The notes beneath the pieces were generated by a model. The model saw nothing but the letters and a program-made list of their open reading frames with translations, searched no databases and was not told where the DNA came from. From the NCBI GenBank assembly GCA_003013855.2, contig ML058484.1:4761344-4825343 (forward strand): 64,000 nucleotides of DNA, given 5' to 3'. This stretch comes from Liriodendron chinense (taxonomy: Eukaryota; Streptophyta; Magnoliopsida; Magnoliales; Magnoliaceae). Made by a program: the position numbers and the translations under genes. Shown here piece by piece: positions 35,021-46,200 of this stretch. The first letter of the stretch is position 1. Each line of letters opens with the position of its first letter.

Positions 35021-38000
35021 TAAGAAAGAAATATATTGCAAGAAGAGGCAAAAGCCAGAATATACAAAGGGAAAACAAAAACTATACAACCACCCAAAGA
35101 GCTATAATAGCTTTGCCCAGTTAACTGGAAAATGATCTATAACCTTCGCAGCCACAACCCACATAATAACGTGCCCTCTAGCTTTGGAGAATACATTGTC
35201 GACTCGACCTGATCGGTTTCTGAACGTTCTATTATTCCTTTCAAACCATAAGAACCATAAACCCGTTAGCAAAGCTAGATGCCACACTTTCTGGCCCACT
35301 TTCCTATACATGCCTTCGTGCCACACAGAGAAAAATTGATCGATAGAACTTGGCGAAACCCACGACTCATTATAAATATGCAAAATAAATAAAAGAGATT
35401 TGACTAATGGATTGTTCATAGCTAGTTGATTGATTTCGTTAGCTAACTACCTAAATAGGCTAGCTCTACCTAAATAGGAGGCTTGGCCCTTCTTATTGAT
35501 GGGCCAACTATTGGGCTTGGGCTTAATGGGCTTGGGCCTAGCTCACGGATCATGGGCTTAGATCAGCCTGCATCAAAAGGGAGATACAAATGATGTGGTG
35601 ATCCAAATGATGTGGTGATCCTTTGACACATGGCGTAAATAGCTGGTAGAGAAGGAAGAGGATCTATGATAAGAATTTGTCTTTAAACACCATGATACTC
35701 AGGGTTGAAGCCAGAAAGGAAATGCATAATTTTGGTTTCTTCATGTTGCTTCTAGACACACTCATAGTCCGTTGTACATTTGGAAGGAAGAGGATGATAG
35801 AGGTTCAACTTATCCCACATTCCCTGAAGATTCGAAAAGTACTACTTCAAGGATTTCGAATCTTGTTGAAATCTCCAAATGTCTGAGATTAATGTGAACA
35901 CTCTAGATCAAGGTAGGCCAAAACGGTTACGTATCGGCCGTATCGGCCGATACGTAATGGAAACGGCCGAAGCCGTTACGCGATACGGGGTCCAAAACGG
36001 GGACCCCCAAATTTTTTGCCCGTAACGGCCGTTACGCCCCAAAACGGCCGTTACGGCCGTTACGCCCCCCGTAACGGTCGGAAAACGGATTTTTTTTTTT
36101 ATATATAAATCTGATGTTTTTTTATTTTTTCACACTTTTCTTCTCCCATTTCTTTTCTAATCTATTCTTTTGCTAAAAACCAAAGCTCGACCCGCGTTCC
36201 AACTCTGCGTAGGGGTCATAGTTTGTTGAGTCCAGCTAGTTATTTTCTAGATTTTATTGAATCCTTATATAAATCTAGGTCATATAGGATAGCTTGCATT
36301 GCGTTGAAGTTCAATAGTCAAAACTGTATTGGAGGATACTCATTCAGTCAAAACTAGAATATTTCTCAACTCTCTTGCTTGTTTTACTTTGTCAATGCAT
36401 TGGTTGTGTTTACATTAATGTCTTATTACATTTGTATATATTATGGAATCAATTTAAACAATAGTTGCATCAATTTCAGATTAATTTCGGAATAATTTTA
36501 AAAATTAGGGAAATTCATTTTTTTCAAAAAAAAAATTCTGGTTTAAAGGTTGGATAATATGTGTTACTTATAATAGACAGTTAAAAATTTGAATTTATAA
36601 ATTTTGCAGTTAATTCCAGGTTATCAACTTCATAAATTCATCAGACAGCCCGATACAGCTTTCTCACCAAAGAGTAAACCGCTTCACCACCATAAACATG
36701 TTCAAAATTATAAATGAATGCATATTTGGGATGTTTGGAATTTTCTGGATTTAATCCATATTTTTTTAGAATTTTTTGGCAAAAAAAAAAAATTTGGACC
36801 GTTACGGGGGGCGTATCAGCCGATACGGGGCCGTATCGGCCGATACGGCCCGTATCCGTATCGGAAACGGTGGGCACCGTTACGCCCACCGATACCGCAA
36901 CGGGACACCTTGCTCTAGATATATTCTGAGCTTCTAAATACATATAATGAAGAGTGTCACATATCCTTTTCGTGGAGGTTAGAAACATGATAGAGTTACA
37001 ATTGGTTCCATGCTGTTAAGTAGCCAAGCCATGACTTGGTAGTTTTTCTTGGTCCAAGTCTTGAAATTCCCATCTGTAGAATCTAGAGCTTCATCAATAC
37101 ATACGAAAGTCTATCTCTATCTCCTAAAAACAGTTTCATAGATTGGGCCCCTCGCAAATATTGTTGCCATTCAACTTAACGGTTGTGATTAACGAGGGAT
37201 GAGCTTCCGAAGATCCCACACCAGATCCGGAAGAAATCTTGTACTCCATAAGGGTCTGCACACATGAAACCCAAGAGCAAATAACTCGAATGAAGGACCA
37301 CAAGGCAAAGACAACCACAGATTTATGGAAACTAAGTTCTAGATAGAAACAATTGAAGAGAAGAGAACACACAACAGGGATCATAAAAAGCTTGATCCAG
37401 TCATATTGCCAAGCTTGATCTAATTTCCCCAACGACTCCCCACCAGTCAAAAGCTCAAGAAAGGACTTAACTGAGAACTTGAAAGCTCAAGTTCCTCAAA
37501 GCTTGACCTGCTATATCATTATAAACATAGTAAAAAAGAAGGGAAAAAAAAAAGAAAAAAAATTGGAATCGTCTCATTTTTCTTTTTCTTTTTTTCACAT
37601 TTTTTTCTTTTAAAAAAGGAAACGGCCCATAACTAACTGTCTAATGGTTAGTTGTTACACCAACCATTATCATTTTTTAATAACTTGGTTATGGCTAAGC
37701 TTTGTGATTCCGGTGGTGGCATTAATCCCATGCTTACGTGTGGAAAGCTCCCATTCCACCTACCAGTGCAGGCTTTTGCTTGGACAACCTCAGCAAATAA
37801 GATTCTCCCAGTCGAAAATTTAAAAAAAGTGGGGCATTGCTATCTTGCATATGTTTGATGTGTAGGAAAGTGTAGGTGTCAAGCAATCACCTATTCTTCC
37901 ACTGTGCAACTACATGTGCAGCCTAGGAATCAAATCTTCTTTGAAGCTCTTTGGTATCCATGGGGTGCATCCTAGTTTGGTCTTTGAGCTTATTTTGGGG

Positions 38001-41000
38001 TGGCCTGCTGGCCCATTTTTGCACCAAGCCAAAATCATTTGCAAAATGCTGCCTTTTACCATTTTATGGGGTATTGGAGAGAATGAATGCTATAGTATTT
38101 GAAGGGTAAGCTGCTCTGTTAGTTCATCGAGTGGAAGATCCTGTCTTTGGCTTTGGAATGGGCTCCAGTCTTGCTGGAGTTTACCAGTCTATCATACATA
38201 GGGCCAATCAAGGATTGGGAATCATTATTTCGTAATGATTCATGTTTTGGATTTTGTATAGTGTGCTTTTGGAGCTAGTGCTCCTGTTTTTTTTAGTGGT
38301 GACAAAGCTTTTGCAGGGTGATGAGAGGGTTGCCTGCTGTTGTTGGGCTCCTTTAAAGATGAACTTATATTAAACAACAAAGAAAACAAAGAGAAACAAA
38401 TAAAGCTGAACACGGAAAAAGAAACAAGAAGAAAAATACACCCTACAAAAGAGTCCCTCGACTCTGAACCCCACTCGAAGAGCGCTCAGATCCCACCCTG
38501 GCTAGTCGATTTATTCTCAAAACATCAACCGTTCCTTTCGAGCCACGGATCATACCTTTTTTTTAAAAAAGACTGGGGATATGGGTGCGGAAACGTGTAT
38601 CGATATTGCGGATACTTGGAAAAATATTGTTGAGTAAAGGAAACATTAGGGAAACACTAGGAAAAAGGTGGAATTTTTCAATGAAACTTCAAAAGACGTT
38701 AAAAGACAATGTTTACACATTTAGGAAGCAAAATATTGCAAAAGAATAACTATACATAATAAGTTCCCATTTTATAGGGGCCTGAACCATGTGCTGTACA
38801 GAAAAAAAAAAGAAAAAAAAGCAGGTGCAATTATATCCAAAATGAGTTCATATCATTCAAATACTGTGCAATGCAAGTAGTAAAACATCCATTTTCACTT
38901 TGTCGGGTAAAAATGGAACAAATGAGGATTTTCCTATTTCCCCCATTCACCTACTCTAATGTCAATTCATTCGCCACAAATCCATGTCAGTGCATGAGAA
39001 TCATGCATTGACATTGCAATCCATGCTGACATTTGAAAAATAAATGAAGTTTCTATGGACTGTTTTGCCACCTTTGAGTTTCGTCATGTTTTGGCTTTGT
39101 GTCAAGATTTCTCCACCAAATCCAAGCTTTGATTCAACAAAACAAATGGAGTAGTCAAAATCACCAAAAGAACAAAATCCTAAAAAAATCCCAGAAGAAA
39201 CTATGTTTTTTTTTTTTTTTTCTATTTTTGGAATTTTCTCATGAATTTCGGCTTTTTATGGAAGTATTCCTGGTGTTGATGATATTGTCACTGGCATCAC
39301 CGATGCCAGGGAACTTTTATACCATCCAGAGACCAAAATGTGGTGTCATTACTGTCACCAAATATCACCAAGAATATCAATATTATAATATGGGATTAAT
39401 GTTTAAATGATAAGAACTGTTCTCTTTGGGGTAATATTGGTTTTAACTCCTGGTGTCTTTGCTGGAGTTTTAAATCATGCAAGTGCTGTAATATTAAAAA
39501 TACTACAGTTACTGAGATTCCAATCTCGTGAGCATTTCATTTGAAAATTTGTTTTTTTGTCTATGAAAAGCTCTGGTAAAGCATGCGGAGCAGTATCCTT
39601 GTGGGAAATGTTCATTAACTCTATGCTGTCCATCTACTGTGTAGATCATCCGATGATGGAACATGTAGGATATGGGATGCTAGGTACTCCCAGTTCAGTC
39701 CCCGCATTTACATTCCCAAGCCTTCAGATGATGCAGCTGGTTAGTTGCTGCTTCTCGATGGTAATTTAATTGGCTTATCGGGCACTCCTGATAGGACTTG
39801 TGTGCATGAACTAACCACAGGAAAGAGCAATGATCACCCTCCAAGCACGTCACAGCAGGGGCATCAAATATTATGTTGTGCCTACAATGCTAATGGAACT
39901 GTTTTTGTCACCGGTAGCTCAGACACTTATGCAAGGGTAGGTTTGAACATCAGCATTTTAAGCTATAGCCTTGCCTGCATTCTTCAGTCACAAGAAATGT
40001 GATGACTACTTGTGAGAGTAGGATTTTTTTTTAATCCTAAATGCAAGATCCAGGCAGTTCATCAGGTGTGCTCCATAGTCTGGTCCAGTCCTCATGCAGT
40101 ATGGACGTGTATGAAAATAGACTATTAAGAGTAGATGACCAATGATCCATCTGACGTACAGTGTGGTGTGACCCACCTGATGGGAGGACAGGCCTGATTT
40201 TAGGGCCAGGGAACGATCTCACATGTGTGCCAGCATTGGCGCGTGTTGGAAGAGTAGGATCCTACTCTCCTAAGTAGTCAAAGACTCGGAGTAGCGCTCC
40301 ATTGATCATGTTTTTGTTCTTATATACAGTCTTACACTAATATCAGTTTATGGACTGACCTTTTGGTCCTAGTAGTTGAGTTTCTTTCTCAAGAGGACAA
40401 TTGCTTGCAGGTGTGGAATGCTGTTAAATGCAACCCAGAGGACTCTGAGCAACCAAATCATGAGATGGACGTATTATCTGGCCATGAAAATGATGTCAAT
40501 TATGTTCAATTCAGGTTACTTGGTCTTCACTGACATATAAATTAGTTTCTTTAACCTTTTTCCATCCATACACACTAATCTTAGTGGCTCATGGTGCAGT
40601 GGCTGTGCAGTGGCATCTAGATCGTCTACAATGGACACTTCGAAGGAGGAGAATTTTCCAAAATTTAAAAATTCATGGTCTGTTTAATTTACTTGTATTT
40701 TGACTTAAGATCTCCAAAAATGGAACGTTGTAGCTTAGCTTGTGGTTGAAGATTAAAATGGCTGACCAATGCAGGCTTCTATGTAATTTCTTGCGCTTAT
40801 GTTCGCAGGTTTACTCATGACAACATAGTCACCTGTTCTCGTGATGGCAGTGCAATTATTTGGATTCCCAGATCACGCAGATCTCATGTGAGCTTTCTCG
40901 ATTGGCATGACTTATATCTGAAGTAATACATTTTGCATATGTTTTTCAGTGGAATGCCCATCACACATTCTTTTCCTGCGAGAGTTGCATATGCCTTCTC

Positions 41001-43234
41001 CTCCTATGAAAAAATTTTCATTTTGAATTTCACTCAACCTGGACCAAGCCTGATTTGCACCAAGTCCATTTTCCCTTTGCTCTATTTGAATCCAGTTTGA
41101 TTATACTGCTTCTTGTTCAGTTTTTATGCATCGATTCATCCTATCCTGAGTTGAGTTGCTTGTTCTGAGTCTTCTGACTTGTGATCAGTGTTATCAGCTA
41201 TGAATTGTACGAATCATATCGTATCATATGGGTGTACCATTTGAATCATACACCCAAATCTGCATCGAATCATACAATAATCGGAGACTTTGTAAATGGG
41301 CATAAAATTTTACTTAAAAATAATTTTTTACTCAATTTTTTCTTTTTTTTTCTTTTTATCCTTTGCTTATTGAAAAAGGAAATCCACTGTGCTCATTTTT
41401 CGAGAGGGAGGGAGGAAGGAGATTGGGGATTTTGATATTTAAAAACCCAAAACGAAGAAATCAAGATATCTTCTTCTTCTTTTTTCTCTCTCTTTTTTTT
41501 TAACAATGATGGTATATTATAAAAAGGCCGAAGCCAAAAAAACAGCTATACATATAAACAAAAATACAACCGCTCCCACCCAATCTCACCTAAATAGCAA
41601 GAAAAGAAGAAGAAAAAACTAATCAGCCCCCCAAGTCTTCATATTATGAAAAGCCCTATTGAACACTTGCACCGGCCCACTCATTTTGTTGTTGAAGCAA
41701 TGCTGATTTCTTTCCCACCAAATTGCCCAAAGGGACACTAAAAAACTTAAACGCCACTCTCTTTTCCCTTGTTTCCCTATCCCCCGCCGTGCCAAGCTAT
41801 GAGGAGGTCTTCCATCGACTCCAGGAACACCCATAAAACACCGAAAGATTGGAGAAGCAAGCCCCACACCTTCCTCGCAAATTCGCAGTGAATGAATAAG
41901 TGTTTCATAGATTCCGCATCTTGATAGCACATCAAGCACACATTTGGGAGATACATATTCCATTTAACCAGATTGTCTATTGTTAGCACTTTGTTCCTAC
42001 CTGCTAGCCAACCAAAAGCCGCCACCTTAAAAGGAGCCCCGTAATGCCATAGGAAGGCCGTAGCCACCACCTCTGCATTTCCGTCCGACGCACTCAGAAA
42101 ACAATAGAATGATTTAACTGAAAAAGAACCTGTCTTGGACTTGAAACATCTCATAGAATCCACTTCTGAAGCTATAGGAGAAAACTTTGATAGCAACTTA
42201 AGCAAAAGCACCAACTCTTCGAATTCCCCTTCTGATAGATTTCTTCTATAAGAAGGCATCCATAAGACTTCCTCCCCTCTTTTTGAATAACAATGACTTA
42301 CCATCTCCCCCTCTTCCCTAGCTAGACTTGCTAAAGATGGAAATCTCTCCCTCAAACTCCTCTCTCCCACCCATTGGTCATCCCAAAATCTAATTCTCTT
42401 ACCATCCCCCAAATGGAAGCCTATACCCTCCCACATTTTCTCTTTCAAAGTCGCCACCGCTTTCCACAAACTGGAACACTGATACAAGGATGAAGCCTTC
42501 GTCCATCATCTCCTTTCCTCTACCCCATATTTTTTCGCTAATGCCTCCCTCCACCTTGCCTTATCTTCCGCTCCAAACCTCCACACCCATTTCCTCAAAA
42601 GAGCTAGGTTCATCTCTTTCAACTTTAAGATCCCCGCTCCTCCTTGATCCGTAGGTTTACAAACTTTATTCCACTTCATAAGATGAAATTTGTGTTTCTC
42701 CCTCGACCCTTCCCGTAAGAAATCCCTTCTACGTCTCTCCAAAGCATTCAACATGGATTGTGGACACTTGATAAGAGATAAAATAGACCGGAAGATTCGT
42801 CATAAATGATTTAATCATTATCAACCTCCCACCCAACGATAAGAACCTAGATTGCCATTTTGACATCTTGTTGTCACACCTTTCAATCACTCCATCCTAC
42901 ATATGCTTCGCCAGCCTCCTGATACATAATGGAAGACCATTTTTTTTATTACTCAAGATATCTTTTTATTCACTTAATGGAATAAAATGCCATTTTTTCT
43001 AACATTATTCTACACTCAAGAAAGATACAAAAGAACAAAATTATCAAAGGACTCTTGTATGTTTTTTAACGTAAATTTTTGAAAGACAACAAAAGAAAAG
43101 AAAGGAAAAAGACAAGAATCCGTTACTCTCATGGTATGTATGCCATATATATGTTCTCAATTGATAATATCATGAGATGTAATACTTTTTTAGTACATGT
43201 GGATGGGAAATGGATGATTGATGAGTTTTTAATC

Positions 43235-43276
<42 letters not shown>

Positions 43277-46200
43277 CAGAAAAAATCCTACCGATTAAGA
43301 GTACGATTTCCAATTCGATATGATTCAACCCCTATTATGATTTGCGATACGATAACGATTTTGACAACATTGCTTGTGATAATACTAGTGATGATGTTGT
43401 TGTTGTGTACACATGCAGACACGAATGGCACTGGGATTTTGATTTGTTCTTTGGACCCATTACTTTGTTTTAGGGAAAAGTTGGGCGTTGGACAAGAGCA
43501 TATCATCTTAAAGTTCCACCTCCTCCAATGCCGCCTCAACCTCCTCGTGGAGGCCCACGCCAAAGATTTCAACCAACTCCTCGTGGTGTCAACATGATCG
43601 TGTGGAGCTTGGATAACCGCTTTGTGCTTGCTGCTATCATGGGTAAGAATTTTATTGTTTTGTGTGGGTTTACAGAAGGTAGGTAGTAGATTCTATATTT
43701 GCTAAAAGCTTGCCCATTAGTGCTCTCCGTTTTTTCTATAATAATTTCATTATTTTTCTGTAGATTGCAGAATATGTGTTTGGAATGCTGTTGATGGTAG
43801 CTTAGTCCATTCTTTGACTGGTCATAGTGAATCTGTAAGTGTTCCTTCTGGTTTTTCATTCTCGACCTTGATAATAGATAGATGCTTAAATCTCAATGTT
43901 GATTTTGATGTGTTAATGAAACATGAAACACTTGCCATCTTCTCTTGGAAATTTTCTCCTGATATTTTCTTGAACTTAGGTGAACCTTCTATGCATATTG
44001 GGCTATGCTTTTTTATTTTTCCTTCTCTTGAAAAGACTAGTAAACAAAAATAATCTGTTTTTGCCTAGTATCTTCCACATCTCAATTTGTATATCTATGT
44101 TCTCATAGCCTATACCTTTTTTTTTTTTTGTCATCCTTGCTAGGGCTACATTTACTTTAATTCGATACAGTAGACATTCCCTTTCAATCTCTTAGGTCTG
44201 AGGCTTTTACTTTTGTTCCCATGCCTGAATTTTGCTAATCACACTATTTTTCAACAGGACCTTATGATCCTCAATCTGAATGCATCCAATGTGTTTGTCT
44301 TTACTTTTCTTCCTAGTTCTTAATTAATTTCTAGCTATCTTTGTGTCCCTTTATAGTACTTAAGAGTTAAGACTATTTATCAATTTATCATAATCTACTT
44401 TATTGCTTCCTTCACTTCCTTTTTATTTATTTTTCATCTTTTTGTTTTTTTTAAACCTGTTTCTCATTTCTTCTATATTGCCACTCTTTATTGCTAGTTG
44501 TTTGCTAGTTGCCATTGAGACCTCGCCACCCCCACCCACCCCGTCCGTGACTCCTGCTTTTAAATTCTTAAAGCACTTCTTTTGCCACTTCTTATCCAGT
44601 GAGGCATCTCCGTCTACATCTCTTTAGCCTCTGCTTGCCTTCTTCTATCACTTTCTAAATAACACTGATCTTTCCCCCCTTTAAGTTCACCACCTTATTC
44701 TTGGGCAGCTTCTAGCCTCGCCTTCTGTTCTAGCTCTTAATGCACATGTTCAAGATCACTTGCTTATGTTGCATGGTCAGGGGTTCACCTGGTATATTTA
44801 AATTCATAATTCCTACATACTAACCACTCTGTCCTTCTATAAAGGAAAATCAGCTTGTGATAAGTATGGTCTACTCTAGAAATTTACCAAATGCTTGTGT
44901 CTCTTTTTAAAGATTTTTCTATCACCGAGCCATATGTCATTGTGAACTCAATGATTACTTCCCAGGAGCCGTTTCTTTTCACAAACCCATATCCACCATC
45001 TATTCTTTCATGGACTCTGCTATCCTTCCCTACATGGTCTATTTGAGTCTCAACCTATAAATACCCTTCTCCATTTGGCAATTCTTTCCTCAGTAATGTT
45101 TTTGTTTGGAGTTTCATCTGTAGGCTACTCCAAAGCCCTGGCAATCCTTTCCTTTACTCAGTAAAACTTTCTGTTTGGAATTTAATCTGTAGGCTACTCC
45201 AAAGCCCACTTTTTTCCTTCAATCTGTTGTTTTTTATGCGTAAATGGACTTCAAACATTTATTGTTTAAATTATATGTTTTTGGGTAACTCATCTTGAAG
45301 TTTTTGTTTAACGGTAATGTATTGTAAGGATGACCCAGATCTCTGATTTATTCCTTGTTGACATGTTAATAGACATATGTTTTGGATGTTCATCCTTTCA
45401 ACCCCCGGATAGCCATGAGTGCTGGTTATGATGGAAAAACCATAGTGTGGGATGTGAGTTTCTAGCGCTTGATGCTCTTCCATTCTCTATTACTCTTTTA
45501 GTGCTCCTTGAATTGAGTACCTTGATATTCGGTATTTCTAGATATGGGAGGGCGCACCAGTTCGGACATATGAAACTGGACGCTTCAAGCTGGTTGATGG
45601 GAAGTTCTCTCCGTAAGTTAACCAAACAGAATGCAAGAGATTCACCTTTTCAATATTTCTTTAACCGATCAGTTCGGACTTCTTCTATTCAGTTTCATTT
45701 GCTTTTCTCTGAAAAATTTACTTTCAATGATGCATCAGGTAGACATTCTTATAGTATAAGATGGATGTTTGACATTCTCTCTTTCTTCCTTGCCAACACA
45801 TTGCATAACAGGGGTCTGCATGAACACATAAAAATGGCTGTTCTCCACTGCCTTCTATTTTTTTTCTTGGTCATTTATCTGGTTTGTGTTTTAATCACTG
45901 ATGATCCCAAGTAGATTCGCTCCTCATACAAGTGCATCGTATTATTCATGTGCCATGATAATTAAAATATATTATGTTATTCATGAACAAATCCACCTCA
46001 TTACTGCTATGGATACAAGGTAAATGTCAGGGATTTTTTCCATACAGAACCTGTAGGTCCTCATGGGTGTACCATATTAACATCTTCCAGTGTCTTTCTT
46101 TCTTGAGTCATCCATCCTTATATAGGTGTGTACAACCTTTTAAGACTTCTTTTACTCGATGCTTTTGGCTGTATTCTTTTATTACAAGTTGTAGTTGACA

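Larger units (their letters stand above)
30590..37249 (-). mobile_element. Decayed Ty1/Copia element with three nested insertions
   Basis: On the minus strand the order is Copia. A gag start (ATG 37,249) leads into LITTVKLNG, then gag body fragments (37,100-36,920 and 35,900-35,560). A zinc-knuckle block follows (34,822-34,355; CTHYGGSNHTVDHC, with a Cys-to-Tyr change). Next come the integrase core (33,247-32,978; YFVTFINDCIRMTWVYLL), a linker, RT (31,914-31,363; SVDRYKARLVAKDFTQTYGV, LKKLTYGLKQSP, YVDDIVL) and RNase H with a KHIDIDCHF motif near 30,650. Frames are broken throughout. LTRs were not identified. A LINE and two hAT MITEs interrupt it. It lies antisense in BRWD intron 8. Confidence 0.8.
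28116..39644 (+). other. Intron 8 of the BRWD gene (11.5 kb)
   Basis: The donor CTATC|GTGAGT splits a Ser codon in WD repeat 3, and the acceptor is GTGTAG|ATCATCC. The intron holds a hAT MITE, a tandem duplication with a SINE, a decayed Copia element with three nested insertions, and a sense LINE tail. The stretches 28,860-29,190, 29,640-30,580 and 38,300-39,640 show no gene. The last two are repeat-like and AT-rich, with partial GGCCGTTACATAATGG and AATATT motifs. Confidence 0.75.
41186..43372. mobile_element. hAT-like MITE split by a LINE, 8-bp TSD
   Basis: It starts CAGTGTTATCAGC and ends TTTTGACAACATTG (imperfect inverted ends, CARTGTTRTCA). CTTGTGAT flanks it exactly at 41,178-41,185 and 43,373-43,380. 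Without the inserted LINE it would be about 0.7 kb. It has internal ATCGTATCATATG/CGATATGATTC inverted motifs. Confidence 0.8.
40888..43473 (+). other. Intron 12 of the BRWD gene with nested MITE and LINE
   Basis: Bounded by TCTCAT|GTGAGC and TTTTAG|GGAAAA. Nearly all of it is one hAT-type MITE (41,186-43,372) carrying an L1 LINE (41,473-42,952). The MITE's right end is only about 100 bp from exon 13. Confidence 0.75.

Noticed and set aside
36641..36988. Minus-strand frame with VAVSVGVTVPTVSDTDTGRIG
   Set aside because: The sequence is translated GC palindromes of the CAAGGT element fused to a Copia gag piece, not a gene.
43079..43597. Long plus-strand frame running into BRWD exon 13
   Set aside because: It starts in the MITE/LINE nest, includes the TA microsatellite and reads exon 13 in the wrong frame.
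45447..45914. Open frame of 155 codons over BRWD exon 16
   Set aside because: It begins in intron 15 and continues through the donor at 45,613 into intron 16. Only 45,542-45,612 is coding by homology and phase.
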